From CAZOLI01 sp964580675 (GTDB lineage Bacteria > Planctomycetota > MHYJ01 > CAYXQY01), in contig CAZOLI010000028.1 of the NCBI GenBank assembly GCA_964580675.1, positions 1-35,954 of the forward strand: a stretch of DNA of 35,954 nucleotides, in the 5' to 3' direction. The notes under the pieces are model-generated. The model made no database searches and was not told the DNA's origin. It was given only the letters and a program-made list of their open reading frames with translations. Both the position numbers and the translations under genes were made by a program. Below are positions 1 through 8,896 of the stretch, piece after piece (positions within the stretch are counted from its first letter, which is position 1; each line of letters opens with the position of its first letter).

Positions 1-10
1 GGCCCAATTA

Positions 11-30
11 TAGCCCAGAAGGCTTTTTTA
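11..30 (+). terminator. possible weak terminator of an upstream gene
   Basis: A short stem AGCC (12-15) / GGCT (21-24) with a 5-base loop is followed directly by a T run (24-29). The position suits the end of a plus-strand gene lying left of the window. The stem is only four base pairs, so this is a weak candidate. Confidence 0.25.
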
Positions 31-149
31 TTTCTAGGAATCGCTCAACTAAGGTATTAAAGAACACCTGCGCAATAATATAGTAAGAGTATCCCATCAA
101 TCGGTACGCGGCAACTGTCTTTGGCAAAAATTGACGAGCGAGAACCACC

Positions 150-506
150 ATGTCATCATCCGACCGACGACCGGAAGAAGGACGGCCGAACCCGGAAATA
201 GGCCCCGAAGAACTGAACAATAAGCTGGAAAAAGGAAAGAAATTTTTCATCCTGGACGTCCGCGAGCCCCGGGAAGTCGATATCTGTTCCCTCGACAACG
301 ACATGCTGATCCCCGTCGGCGAGCTGCCGGAACGTCTCGAAGAACTGCCGGTGGACGAGGAAATCGTCATTTACTGCCGGACCGGTCAGCGAAGCGCCCT
401 CGCTCAGGAACTGCTCCTGAAGAACGGGTTCGAGACCGTCTACAACCTGAAAGGCGGCATCCGCGCCTGGGCCAAAACCGTCGCCGACGACATGGAAACC
501 TACTGA
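150..506 (+). CDS. single-domain rhodanese-like sulfurtransferase
   Basis: A 118-residue protein made of one rhodanese domain. The fold is visible as a hydrophobic strand KKFFILDVREP (about 30-40), then EIVIYCRTGQRS (71-82) carrying the presumed catalytic Cys76 in a CRTGQRS loop, and the closing YNLKGGIRAW segment typical of the family. There is no signal peptide, so it should be cytoplasmic, carrying sulfane sulfur as a persulfide on Cys76 in the way of GlpE-type or MoeB/ThiF-associated rhodaneses. The first 20 residues are polar and probably disordered. No thiamine or molybdopterin genes lie nearby, so the acceptor is unknown. The ATG at 150 has no clear ribosome binding site. A block of degenerate repeats starts directly after the stop. 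Confidence 0.9.
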   Translation: MSSSDRRPEEGRPNPEIGPEELNNKLEKGKKFFILDVREPREVDICSLDNDMLIPVGELPERLEELPVDEEIVIYCRTGQRSALAQELLLKNGFETVYNLKGGIRAWAKTVADDMETY

Positions 507-612
507 GGGAAATCCGAAATAAGAAATTCGAAATCCGAAAAGTAAAGAACGCAAAGACGCAAAGGACAAATCCGAAATCAGAATTTCGAAACAAGAAATA
601 CGAAAAAATGAC
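507..612 (+). repeat. degenerate AAATnCGAAA repeat block
   Basis: The stretch after the rhodanese gene is built of repeated variants of gaaatccgaaat and gaaattcgaaat, with an embedded gaacgcaaagacgcaaagg unit at about 547-566. Related units recur near 1470-1500, 8305-8330 and, in reverse complement, near 28350-28412. There is no coding signal and no regular spacer, so it is not a CRISPR array. Confidence 0.7.
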
Positions 613-693
613 ACCGTAAGCACCACATTCGACGCACAATGCTGGACGCCTTACCCATAACGCTCGACGCCGTGATAATCTAAACCAAACAAA

Positions 694-1443
694 ATGACAG
701 ACAAACAAAAGAAACAGTCTGTGTCCAATGAAATGAACTGGAAGGAGATGGGAATGGTCGTTGTGGGACTCCTCCTGGCACTTGGTGTTATTCTGTATTT
801 CATCTCTGACTATTTTTCAGTGGACCGATCCTCACCGGAGAAAGTGGTCAAGCAATATTATCAATCCAGAAATGACCGCGATTGGAACACCGTCCTGTCC
901 CTGCTGCGGACAAAAGATCGTCCCATCTATACGGGAAGCAGATTCAACGAGCTAGGGGGGTTCATATTTGATGATCTGGTCGACAAATACGGCCTCAGAA
1001 TCGTCAAACAGAAACTCGGAAAGAACCTGAAAAAAACACGTGAAGAAATAAAAGAAACCGAAAACACGGACAGGGACAAATCCACGGAAGAAATCGTCAG
1101 AAGGGCGTGGGAGAAGAGAAAAAAGATTTACGAAGATTACTTTTCGGAGAACCAGACTGAATTTCTTCAGGAGTTATGGGCGGCAATAAAACAGGAAAAA
1201 TTTCCGAATGAAGAATTTCCCTCCCTAAAAAACATCAGCGTTAAAACCACGATGAAAAATGATACCCGGGCCAGGACGGAGGTTCAGTTGAATTACGGAG
1301 AGATGTACGCAATGAACTCGACAACAAAAGTCTACCTCCAGAAACGAAAAGACGGATGGTACATTGACTGGGAAAAAACCCAGTGGGAACGATTCAAACA
1401 CCGAGCCAAACAAATGCCTTCAGAGGAGAGAGAAGGGGATTAA
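694..1443 (+). CDS. single-pass membrane protein, NTF2/DUF4878-like ectodomain (uncertain)
   Basis: A 249-residue protein with a short polar N-terminus, one hydrophobic segment at about residues 18-42 (GMVVVGLLLALGVILYFI) and a long polar C-terminal part. The membrane segment is followed by SSPEKVVKQYYQSRNDRDWNT, which resembles the opening helix of NTF2-like/DUF4878 domains. The C-terminal ...TKVYLQKRKDGWYIDWEKT resembles the last strands of such a fold. The middle is a charged, probably helical insertion (about 105-165, rich in K and E). I infer an extracytoplasmic domain anchored by one helix, with unknown function. It lies between repeat blocks with no operon partner. The ATG at 694 lacks a clear ribosome binding site. 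Confidence 0.75.
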   Translation: MTDKQKKQSVSNEMNWKEMGMVVVGLLLALGVILYFISDYFSVDRSSPEKVVKQYYQSRNDRDWNTVLSLLRTKDRPIYTGSRFNELGGFIFDDLVDKYGLRIVKQKLGKNLKKTREEIKETENTDRDKSTEEIVRRAWEKRKKIYEDYFSENQTEFLQELWAAIKQEKFPNEEFPSLKNISVKTTMKNDTRARTEVQLNYGEMYAMNSTTKVYLQKRKDGWYIDWEKTQWERFKHRAKQMPSEEREGD

Positions 1444-1908
1444 CGCACCGAGAACAGCATATCCACCAAAAAAATACGAAACCCGAAATTCAAAAAAGAA
1501 ACGACCCAGGACGCCGGACGCTTCATGTTCCGTTGTTTCTGTTTTCTGTATTTTTGTTTGCCGTTCTTTGCGACTCTGCGTCAAATAATCCGTTTTCTGT
1601 ATTGTTGTTGCCTATCGCCAATCGCCAACCGCCTATCGCCTGCCGTTTTCACGCCTAACGCATCACGCCTAACGCATCACGCATCAACCAATCAACTCAT
1701 ATACAAATAAACTCATAAACGAACAAACTAAAAAAGCGAAACACGAAAAACGAGACATGACGCACAATGCTCATCTCTCCATCGATCTATAAAATGAACT
1801 TGAACCTCATATTTTCGTTAAATAAAAAAGACCGATGCAGAAAAAATCAAACCTGTACCAATCTCAAACCGGACAACATATAAGATTTTTAAACTCCAGG
1901 ATATCCCA
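1444..1908. repeat. gene-free repeat mosaic between the membrane protein and the alpha-2-macroglobulin
   Basis: This 465-base gap is largely short repeats in tandem and nested form: an AAAT/CGAAA-type stretch (about 1468-1500), a ttctttgcgactctgcg unit (about 1564-1580, reverse-complement-like to the unit at 547-566), cgcctatcgccaatcgcc-type units (about 1610-1645), cgcctaacgcatcacg units (about 1650-1685) and GCATCAACCAATCAACTCAT at 1681-1700. That last 20-mer recurs exactly at 8458-8477. GACGCACAATGCT at 1759-1771 recurs from 631-643. Short frames here are low-complexity products of the repeats. No promoter for the next gene could be assigned. Confidence 0.7.
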
Positions 1909-4900
1909 ATGAAACAAATCGGAATGGTCCTCACCTGTGCATTTCTATTTTGCTTTCTCCTTTCAAATGCCCTGTTCCCACAGGAAAAAGCATTAAACAA
2001 AAAACGAAAAAAAGCAGCGAAACTCCTCAAAAAAGATAATCGGAAAAAGGCATATGAACTGGCCAAAAAAGTTGTTTTAAATCCTAACGACCCGAAACCT
2101 CACCGGTCGCTGGAAATTGCCTGTTCGGCCGCTGATTATCTGGACGACGACGAAATAGACTGGAAACAGTTTATAAAGCGTGCAGCGGAAACGCACCCGG
2201 AAAACTGGCGGCTTCGTAAGGAACTTGCGAAATGCCTTCTCGAGGTTCACATCGGCCTCTACGAATACAACCGTGCCGTAGCTCTCCAGCAAATAGAAAA
2301 AGCGCGCCAGCTTCTTCCTCGAATCTCCGACACCGCTCAATCGAAAACCGATCGTGTCAAATTCTACCGGCTCTACGAAGAGGTTCTCCTTGAGGAACGG
2401 GGCAATCTGTATTCCGGTGGCGTTTCCTGGGATGATCCCCGGCTTCTTCAAATCAAAACCGACCTGTCAGCAACCCCCGACCCATCACTCAACAAATACC
2501 TTAAATATTCCTCCTGCGTCCCCGTCGACCGCAATGGAAATCCCCTCTCCTATTCCGTTCCGGACTCCTTTGGTGAGGCGAAAAACGACGGCGAACGGTG
2601 GCGATGGATCTTAAAGAAGATCACGTCCCTCAAACCCGAACTCGAGGAGGAAATGAGGTATCGGTGGGCTCAGTTTTGCCAGGAACGATTCGGTGTTCAG
2701 AAACTGGAAGACCACGAGAATTACAGGCTGAACCAGGACGGACGTTTAACAACGAACTTCGACCTGGATCGGCTGAAAAACCTGGACGACGACGAGACGA
2801 TCGCACGACTGGCCACGGGCTGGGAGAAGATTACGTTTCCCCGGGGGCACAACCACATCTCCCTGTATAAAAAAATAGTAAAGAAAAACGACGGAAAGTG
2901 GGCCAGAAAATCCCTCTGGCACCTTACGAATCTCTATGACAGAAGACAGAACTTCAAAAAGGCGGAAACGTATCTTCGTGAGCTGATAGAGCGATTTGGA
3001 AAAACCAACAACCGCCTGAAGGCACTCGAGAAAATCACCGGCTCCCGGGGCGAATTCCAATCCCGCCTGCGGCGTCAGTTTCCCGGCCGGAACGTCCGGC
3101 TGAAGTACCGCTACCGCAACGGAACCAGCGTTGACTTTCAGCTGGAACGGGTTGATATGGATGATGTGGCCGAACGGATAAAGAGCTACGTAAAAAGCAA
3201 CCCCAATCCATTTGAGGAGGATAACGTAAATCTTGGTGACCTGGCGGATCTGCTCGATCAATACAGACGAAGACGCTACCTGGTCAATACGGTGAAAGCA
3301 TGGAACCGCAAGCTGGAACCCGCAAACCGACAAAAGGGAAAAACGATCCAGGTCAAGACAAAAATAAAGAAGCCCGGCGTCTATCTGCTAACCGCCAGGA
3401 TGAAGGGCGGCAACACTTCAAGAATCGTCATCTGGGCCAATCGCACGGGCATCGTTCATCGCCCCATGGAGGGCAAACACCGGTTTTACCTGCTGGATTT
3501 CATCACGGGTAAACCGGTGGAGAATGCGAATATCACCTTCTTCGGTTACAACCAGGAAAAAATAAAGGACGACGACATCACCAGAAAAGTGTTGCTGGAC
3601 GTCAAAACAATGGCCAAAACCACCGGGGAAAACGGAGGGATAACGATCTCCGACGAGAACCTGGATGACAGCCACAGCTGGATGATTACCATGGATACGG
3701 GTTCCCGGTTTACCATCATGGAGTTTTCCGAGTTTGAATCCGGAACCATTCACCCCTTCGGAACCAGGATTCCAAAGTACTTCCTGCAAACGGATCGAAG
3801 CCTGTACCGGCCCGGCCAGACCGTTCATTATTCTCTGTGGGTTCGCTCCCCCGGATATTATCACGGAAACAACGGGGTGCCGGCCGGGAAACAAGTAAAA
3901 TTGATGCTGAGGGAAGCCAGCGGGTCCGATTTTAAGTACGAAACTACAAAGAAACTGGACCAAAACGGCCACGTGTCCGGCAAAATCAAGCTGGATTCAG
4001 AGATCGAAACAGGACTCTACAATTTGTTTGTTGTTCCGGAATGGAACAAAGACAAATACCGCGGACATCGGGGCTGGTATGATTACGTTAGCTTCCGCGT
4101 GGAGGAATTTCGGAAACCACGGTTCGAGGTAAACGTGAACACGCCGAAAGAACCGGTCAAACCTGATCAACAGGTCCACGCACGGGTCAAAGCGCGTTAC
4201 TTCTTCGGGAAACCGGTTCCTGACGGAACGGTGCGGTACGAAATCGTCAAAACCTCTCCAACGTCGGAAGATACATTTCCAGCAGAATGGACCTGGCTTT
4301 ACGGTGCCGGTTACGATCGCCTGACCTCTTTGCCTCCCTGGAAAAAGGAAAAGAAACAGAGACCATCCAACAGGAGACGGTATCGTCAGAATTACTTCCA
4401 TCAATCTCGTTTTTACGATCCCGACCTTGTTACATCGGGAGAAATGGATCTTGAGCAGGACGGGACCGTCAAAATACCTCTTACAGAACCCGAACAGTCG
4501 GACAAACGTGTGCGGTACCATGTGCGGGTAACCGTTCGTACAGGCTCCCGCCGTACGGCAAAAGGATCCGGTTACGTCTGGTATTCTCCCACGAAGGTTA
4601 CGGCGACGGGACGCGTGAAACAGGGTTTCTACCACCCCGGCAACACAGTCCGCGCACGCTTTCATCTGCAGACTCCCAACCAGAAACCGTTGACGGCCGA
4701 CGGCACCTTTCTCGTGTACCGTCACCGGTATCCTGAATCCGGCAAACGTAAAAAAGAAAAGGTATTCAAAAACTCTCTTTCCACGTCAGAAAAGGGATTT
4801 GCGCGGGCGACCTATCAGGCCGAGAAACAGGGACAGTACAGCCTCGTGTATCGGTACCGAACGGAAACGGGCGTGTCCGGTTCCTGCCGCCTGTTTGTCA

Positions 4901-7900
4901 ATGTGATCGGGGAGGAGAACAACCCGCAAAAATTTCAATTCAGCGATCTGGAACTGATTCCGAAACAGCGTCATTACACCCCGGGAGACACCTTAAAGCT
5001 GCTTGTTGCCTCGAAGCACAAAAATGCCCGAATTCATCTCTTCCCCCGGCCGGAGGACGGGCTCTACCGGGAACCCGATGTGTTCAATCTGAAGGGCCAC
5101 AAACGAGTAATAGAAATCCCGATCAAGAAACAGGATCGTCCGAATTTCTTTCTGGAAGCATTTGCCATTGCGGACGGAGAGTACCTGACGGCAAGACGAA
5201 TGATTCCGATCCCACCAACCGGAAAACGGTTGGATGTCTCCGTGGATACCGACAAAACATCGTACAAACCCGGCGAGACGGTCGACATCACCACCCGGGT
5301 AAAATCAGAGAACGGCAAGCCCGTAAAGGATGCACAGGTGGTCACGACCGTGTACGATCGATCCCTTGATTCAATTACAACGCGCGCCTTTCAACGCAAT
5401 ATCTTCAAAACATTCTGGGGAACCACACGTAGGTACCACCCCGCAGGAAAAAACAACATGTACCGGTTGTTCTATAAAAATTATCCCGAAGGAGCCGATT
5501 TCTTTTACGAGATCGGTCGTCTCGATATAGAACTGCTCCAGAAAGACCGAGAAAGACTCGGCAAACGCGGCGGTGCGAAAGAAGCGGCCATGGGGGCAGG
5601 GGGTGGATTCGGTGGAGGTACCTCATCAACTCCGAGCGTGGAGGTGCGAAAAAATTTCAGGGATTCCGTGTTCTGGAGCACGTCGCTTCGGACGAACGAA
5701 TCAGGCGTCGCCTCAACAGAAGTAACCCTGCCGGACAACCTGACATCCTGGAAAATTCGAACCTGGGTTGTTCAGGACAGAACCCGCGCCGGCCAGGGAG
5801 AGGGTGCGTTTCAGGTGCGACGTCCTCTCGTATTGCAGCCGGCCACCCCGCGATTCTTCGTCGAGGGAGACAGACCCACACTTTCCGCCATGGTCATTAA
5901 CAACACCGACACCGCCCGGACCGCAGAGGTCTTTCTGAAACCGGACGAAAACCGGCTGAAACTTCGCAGCAAGAAAATTCAAACCGTAAAAATACCCGGC
6001 AACGATCAGGTGCGAGTAAACTGGAAGACAACGATCCTCAACAGTGGAACACTGAACCTGAAAATGGGCGTCCGGTCCGGCGAACATTCCGATGGGATAA
6101 AGAAATCAATTCGAATCATAGAACACGGAATACTCAAACAAAAAGCGATGACAGGGATCGTGTCTCCCGATCAAACGTCGGCCTCCCGAACCTTCACCGT
6201 GCCCGAAAAGCACAAAGAAAAATCGACCCGGCTGGAACTCCGTGTTTCCCCCACCCTGGCCGGCGCGATGCTGGATGCCATTCCGTATCTGATTAACTTT
6301 CCGTACGACTGCGTGGAGCAAACCATGAATCGATTCCTGCCGACCGTTCTCACGGCAAGGGTGCTGAAGAACGAAAACATCGATCTTCAATCAATCAAGA
6401 AACACAGAACCAACCTGAACCCGGCCGAGCTGGGAGATCCGGAAAAGAGGAAAGCCCAGTGGAAAATGTACGATCGCAATCCCGTTTACAATCCGAACTT
6501 GCTGGACAAAATCATCGACAAATACGTGGCACGACTGGAGAAATATCAGCTCGGTGACGGGGGATGGAAATGGTTTCCCGACCGGGGCGGATACCGGATG
6601 GATCCCTACATGACCGCCATCGTTCTTCGCGGACTGCTTGTCGCAAATTCCATCGAGGTCGAGTTGCCGGACGGAATGATCAAAAAAGCGGTGGAAGAAA
6701 TGGGTGAACACGTGGAGAAACGCATCGATAAATTAACCGGTGACGACGAGAAACCCGATCATCCGAGAAATCTGGACGCCCTGGTGTTTCTCGTCATGAC
6801 CCGTGCAGAGAATCAGGATTTCACCGTTGACAATTCCGTGAAAAAGCTGCAGAAACAACTGGTAAAGAACCGGAAACATCTTTCTCCCTATGGAAAAGCA
6901 CTGCTCGCCCTGGGCTTTCACGAAAAAGGAAAGGAAAAGGTGAGAGACGGATTGATTCAACACCTCGAACAATACCTCAGGCGGGACAGGGAAAACAAAA
7001 CCGCCTATCTCGATGTGCCGGACAGGTGGTCCCGGTACAGCTGGTACGGGAACGAAGTCGAAACCAGCGCCATATACCTGAAACTTCTGAGCACCACACA
7101 ACCGAACGCCGAAATTTCCCCGCGAATTGTCAAGTACCTGCTCACCAACCGGAAGCACGCCACCGACTGGGGGTCCACCCGGACCACCGCACTGGTTCTG
7201 GAAGCATTCACACACTACCTTCGTGCCACCGACGAACTGAGTCCGAAGATGACCGTTTCCGTTTTCGTGGACGGCGAAAAACGAAAATCCGTCGAGATCA
7301 CGACCGATAATCTGTTTTCGTACGACGCCAGGTTGACGCTCGATCACACGGATCTGGACGCCGGAAAACACACCGTAAAAATTCGACGCGAGGGAAAAGG
7401 ACGCGTCTACTTCAACGGGTACCTTCGCTACTTCTCAAAACGGAAGCGGTTGCGAAAAGCGGGACTTAACGTTCGCGTTCGCAGAAACATATACGTCCGT
7501 CGACACACCCGGAAAAAGTACCGGTTTTTCAACGATAGGGGCATGGTGGAAATGCGGCCCGTGAAAGAAACCGTCTGGAAGAAACTGAAAAACAGGGATC
7601 ATGTCCAAAGCGGAGACTTCCTGCGGGTGGAACTTATTGTAAAAGCCAAAAACCGTTTCAGTTATTTACTGATTAAAGACCCCAAACCGGCCGGAACCGA
7701 TCCCATTCAGAACCTGAGCGGCTACCTGGATCACGATTCTTACCACAGCGATGGCTATAACAATTCCACACCGTACATGAAACCTCTCACAAACCACGTT
7801 GCGTTCTTCATGCAAACGCTCTCGAGGGGAACGCACCGGATCACGTACAGAACCCGCGCCGAGTCTCCCGGCACCTACAGCGCGCTTCCCGCCGTTATTA

Positions 7901-7971
7901 AAGGCATGTATGCCCCCGAACTCCGTGGTAACTCAAACGAATTCGATCTCAACGTGGACGAGGAAAAATAA
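1909..7971 (+). CDS. large secreted alpha-2-macroglobulin family protein with thioester
   Basis: A 2020-residue bacterial alpha-2-macroglobulin. Order: signal peptide (about 1-24, hydrophobic, no lipobox Cys, so not a classical lipoprotein); a helical, TPR-like N-terminal region (about 30-380); macroglobulin domains including the MG2 signature TDRSLYRPGQTV (about 628-640); a Gly-rich segment GAGGGFGGG near 1226-1236, probably the bait or linker region; the A2M signature TLPDNLTSWKIRTWV (about 1275-1290); and a thioester domain with CVEQ at 1468-1471, where Cys1468 and Gln1471 would form the internal thioester. Family members trap proteases by covalent capture after bait cleavage, and bacterial forms are thought to guard the envelope. 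The partner PbpC gene, often next to yfhM-type members, is absent. It stands alone after a 465-base repeat region. Confidence 0.93.
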   Translation: MKQIGMVLTCAFLFCFLLSNALFPQEKALNKKRKKAAKLLKKDNRKKAYELAKKVVLNPNDPKPHRSLEIACSAADYLDDDEIDWKQFIKRAAETHPENWRLRKELAKCLLEVHIGLYEYNRAVALQQIEKARQLLPRISDTAQSKTDRVKFYRLYEEVLLEERGNLYSGGVSWDDPRLLQIKTDLSATPDPSLNKYLKYSSCVPVDRNGNPLSYSVPDSFGEAKNDGERWRWILKKITSLKPELEEEMRYRWAQFCQERFGVQKLEDHENYRLNQDGRLTTNFDLDRLKNLDDDETIARLATGWEKITFPRGHNHISLYKKIVKKNDGKWARKSLWHLTNLYDRRQNFKKAETYLRELIERFGKTNNRLKALEKITGSRGEFQSRLRRQFPGRNVRLKYRYRNGTSVDFQLERVDMDDVAERIKSYVKSNPNPFEEDNVNLGDLADLLDQYRRRRYLVNTVKAWNRKLEPANRQKGKTIQVKTKIKKPGVYLLTARMKGGNTSRIVIWANRTGIVHRPMEGKHRFYLLDFITGKPVENANITFFGYNQEKIKDDDITRKVLLDVKTMAKTTGENGGITISDENLDDSHSWMITMDTGSRFTIMEFSEFESGTIHPFGTRIPKYFLQTDRSLYRPGQTVHYSLWVRSPGYYHGNNGVPAGKQVKLMLREASGSDFKYETTKKLDQNGHVSGKIKLDSEIETGLYNLFVVPEWNKDKYRGHRGWYDYVSFRVEEFRKPRFEVNVNTPKEPVKPDQQVHARVKARYFFGKPVPDGTVRYEIVKTSPTSEDTFPAEWTWLYGAGYDRLTSLPPWKKEKKQRPSNRRRYRQNYFHQSRFYDPDLVTSGEMDLEQDGTVKIPLTEPEQSDKRVRYHVRVTVRTGSRRTAKGSGYVWYSPTKVTATGRVKQGFYHPGNTVRARFHLQTPNQKPLTADGTFLVYRHRYPESGKRKKEKVFKNSLSTSEKGFARATYQAEKQGQYSLVYRYRTETGVSGSCRLFVNVIGEENNPQKFQFSDLELIPKQRHYTPGDTLKLLVASKHKNARIHLFPRPEDGLYREPDVFNLKGHKRVIEIPIKKQDRPNFFLEAFAIADGEYLTARRMIPIPPTGKRLDVSVDTDKTSYKPGETVDITTRVKSENGKPVKDAQVVTTVYDRSLDSITTRAFQRNIFKTFWGTTRRYHPAGKNNMYRLFYKNYPEGADFFYEIGRLDIELLQKDRERLGKRGGAKEAAMGAGGGFGGGTSSTPSVEVRKNFRDSVFWSTSLRTNESGVASTEVTLPDNLTSWKIRTWVVQDRTRAGQGEGAFQVRRPLVLQPATPRFFVEGDRPTLSAMVINNTDTARTAEVFLKPDENRLKLRSKKIQTVKIPGNDQVRVNWKTTILNSGTLNLKMGVRSGEHSDGIKKSIRIIEHGILKQKAMTGIVSPDQTSASRTFTVPEKHKEKSTRLELRVSPTLAGAMLDAIPYLINFPYDCVEQTMNRFLPTVLTARVLKNENIDLQSIKKHRTNLNPAELGDPEKRKAQWKMYDRNPVYNPNLLDKIIDKYVARLEKYQLGDGGWKWFPDRGGYRMDPYMTAIVLRGLLVANSIEVELPDGMIKKAVEEMGEHVEKRIDKLTGDDEKPDHPRNLDALVFLVMTRAENQDFTVDNSVKKLQKQLVKNRKHLSPYGKALLALGFHEKGKEKVRDGLIQHLEQYLRRDRENKTAYLDVPDRWSRYSWYGNEVETSAIYLKLLSTTQPNAEISPRIVKYLLTNRKHATDWGSTRTTALVLEAFTHYLRATDELSPKMTVSVFVDGEKRKSVEITTDNLFSYDARLTLDHTDLDAGKHTVKIRREGKGRVYFNGYLRYFSKRKRLRKAGLNVRVRRNIYVRRHTRKKYRFFNDRGMVEMRPVKETVWKKLKNRDHVQSGDFLRVELIVKAKNRFSYLLIKDPKPAGTDPIQNLSGYLDHDSYHSDGYNNSTPYMKPLTNHVAFFMQTLSRGTHRITYRTRAESPGTYSALPAVIKGMYAPELRGNSNEFDLNVDEEK

Positions 7972-7985
7972 AAGGAGGTTTCGAA

Positions 7986-8249
7986 CTGAATTTGGAAGAG
8001 TATGGTCCTTTGGCTCATTTGATCAACTGCATGACCAACATCCTGTTAATAAACAATAGGAATAAGAGAACCGAACACATCAAAAAATATGTTCCATTCC
8101 CGCGATTCGATGAACCCGGAGGAGATGAGAGGCCGGAGGCCTCGCACTATTCGACGGTGAATCGAATCGATCAACGGAATTTCGCAAGGAATTCCAGGGA
8201 ATGGCGAGTACTAATCATGTGTTTTTATGATCCTGTCAGATTCTTTTGA
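7986..8249 (+). CDS. possible small protein with CTG or TTG start, unrecognised
   Basis: A frame of about 87 residues opens 14 bases after the alpha-2-macroglobulin stop. A perfect AGGAGG at 7973-7978 lies 7 bases before CTG 7986 and 13 before TTG 7992, both in the same frame; there is no ATG at a sensible distance. The product would begin NLEEYGPLAHLINC and is rich in Asn and Arg, with no membrane segment or known motif. It has no homolog I recognise. The strong ribosome binding site is the only real support, so this may be chance or a decayed gene. Confidence 0.25.
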   Translation: MNLEEYGPLAHLINCMTNILLINNRNKRTEHIKKYVPFPRFDEPGGDERPEASHYSTVNRIDQRNFARNSREWRVLIMCFYDPVRFF

Positions 8250-8518
8250 AGGACCCTTCCGCTCCCGGTGAGAACTCCCCAATTGGTGCAGGTATCGTTG
8301 TTATAAATTCGAAATCCCAAATTCGAAACCAACAATCCTCAACTCCCAACCAGTAACCCGTGACGCATACCCGCATGATCGCATGCTCGCACATCCGCTT
8401 GACGGTGGTCGCCTGACCCCTGATGCTTCATGTTTCACTCCCCAATCAACCAATAACGCATCAACCAATCAACTCATCAACGCATCAACCCCAAATAAAT
8501 TACGAATAAACCAGGTCT

Positions 8519-8547
8519 TTGAGAGGCACAAACGGATCGTACATAAT
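8519..8547 (+). promoter_or_regulatory. sigma-70-type promoter of tRNA-Leu
   Basis: TTGAGA at 8519-8524 and CATAAT at 8542-8547 are separated by 17 bases, close to the TTGACA-N17-TATAAT consensus. The tRNA begins at 8558, ten bases after the -10 box, so transcription would start just before the mature 5' end, as expected for a tRNA gene. Confidence 0.6.
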
Positions 8548-8557
8548 AGAGGTAGTT

Positions 8558-8640
8558 GGGCACATGGCGGAATTGGCAGACGCGCAGGATTTAGGATCCT
8601 GTGGGGTTATCCCGTGGGGGTTCGACTCCCTCTGTGCCCA
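8558..8640 (+). tRNA. trnL: tRNA-Leu(UAG)
   Basis: A complete 83-base leucine tRNA cloverleaf. The acceptor stem GGGCACA (8558-8564) pairs with TGTGCCC (8633-8639), with A8640 as discriminator base. The anticodon stem CAGGA/TCCTG (8585-8589, 8597-8601) encloses loop TTTAGGA with anticodon TAG at 8592-8594, reading CUN leucine codons. The long variable arm typical of class II tRNAs (about 8602-8615) and the T arm GGGGG-TTCGACT-CCCTC (8616-8632) are both present. The 3' CCA is not encoded, since TCCACC follows the discriminator base. Confidence 0.97.
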
Positions 8641-8896
8641 TCCACCCCTTATAACCCCAACGGATATTGGAGGTTCCCTCAGCAACCACAAAAATCGCGT
8701 ACAAACCGGTTTCTCGGAAAATCCCGGAATAAACCTGCTAAAGGGATTTGCGAGATATGGACAACAAAGCCGGAACCCCCAAGAGAACGATCGATTCTGA
8801 TCGAAAAGAAAACCGGTCAGGCAATGGACGAGGTCCCTGTAACAGATGCCGGTCGGAAATGAACCGGTGTGGACCTCACGTTCATGGACGCCTATG

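Larger units (their letters stand above)
7972..8557. other. gene-poor gap with an orphan Shine-Dalgarno and repeats
   Basis: AGGAGG at 7973-7978 follows the alpha-2-macroglobulin stop directly. A frame runs from CTG 7986 or TTG 7992 to 8249 (86-87 residues), with no recognisable domain. A perfect 6-bp inverted repeat GAGGCC-gga-GGCCTC sits at 8129-8143. From about 8300 to 8505 the sequence turns into repeats: attcgaaat-type units (8305-8330), cgcatgatcgcatgctcgc units (about 8370-8395), and caatcaacc/cgcatcaacc units including a 20-mer at 8458-8477 shared with 1681-1700. The tRNA-Leu promoter follows. Confidence 0.55.

Noticed and set aside
8..150. Minus-strand frame of 47 codons upstream of the rhodanese gene
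   Set aside because: No ribosome binding site, no known motif, and its start overlaps the rhodanese start head to head; a longer version runs antisense through the rhodanese gene.
1650..1700. Possible CRISPR array from the cgcatcacg/cgcctaacg repeats
   Set aside because: Units are 8-16 bases, degenerate and contiguous without unique spacers, and no cas genes are present.
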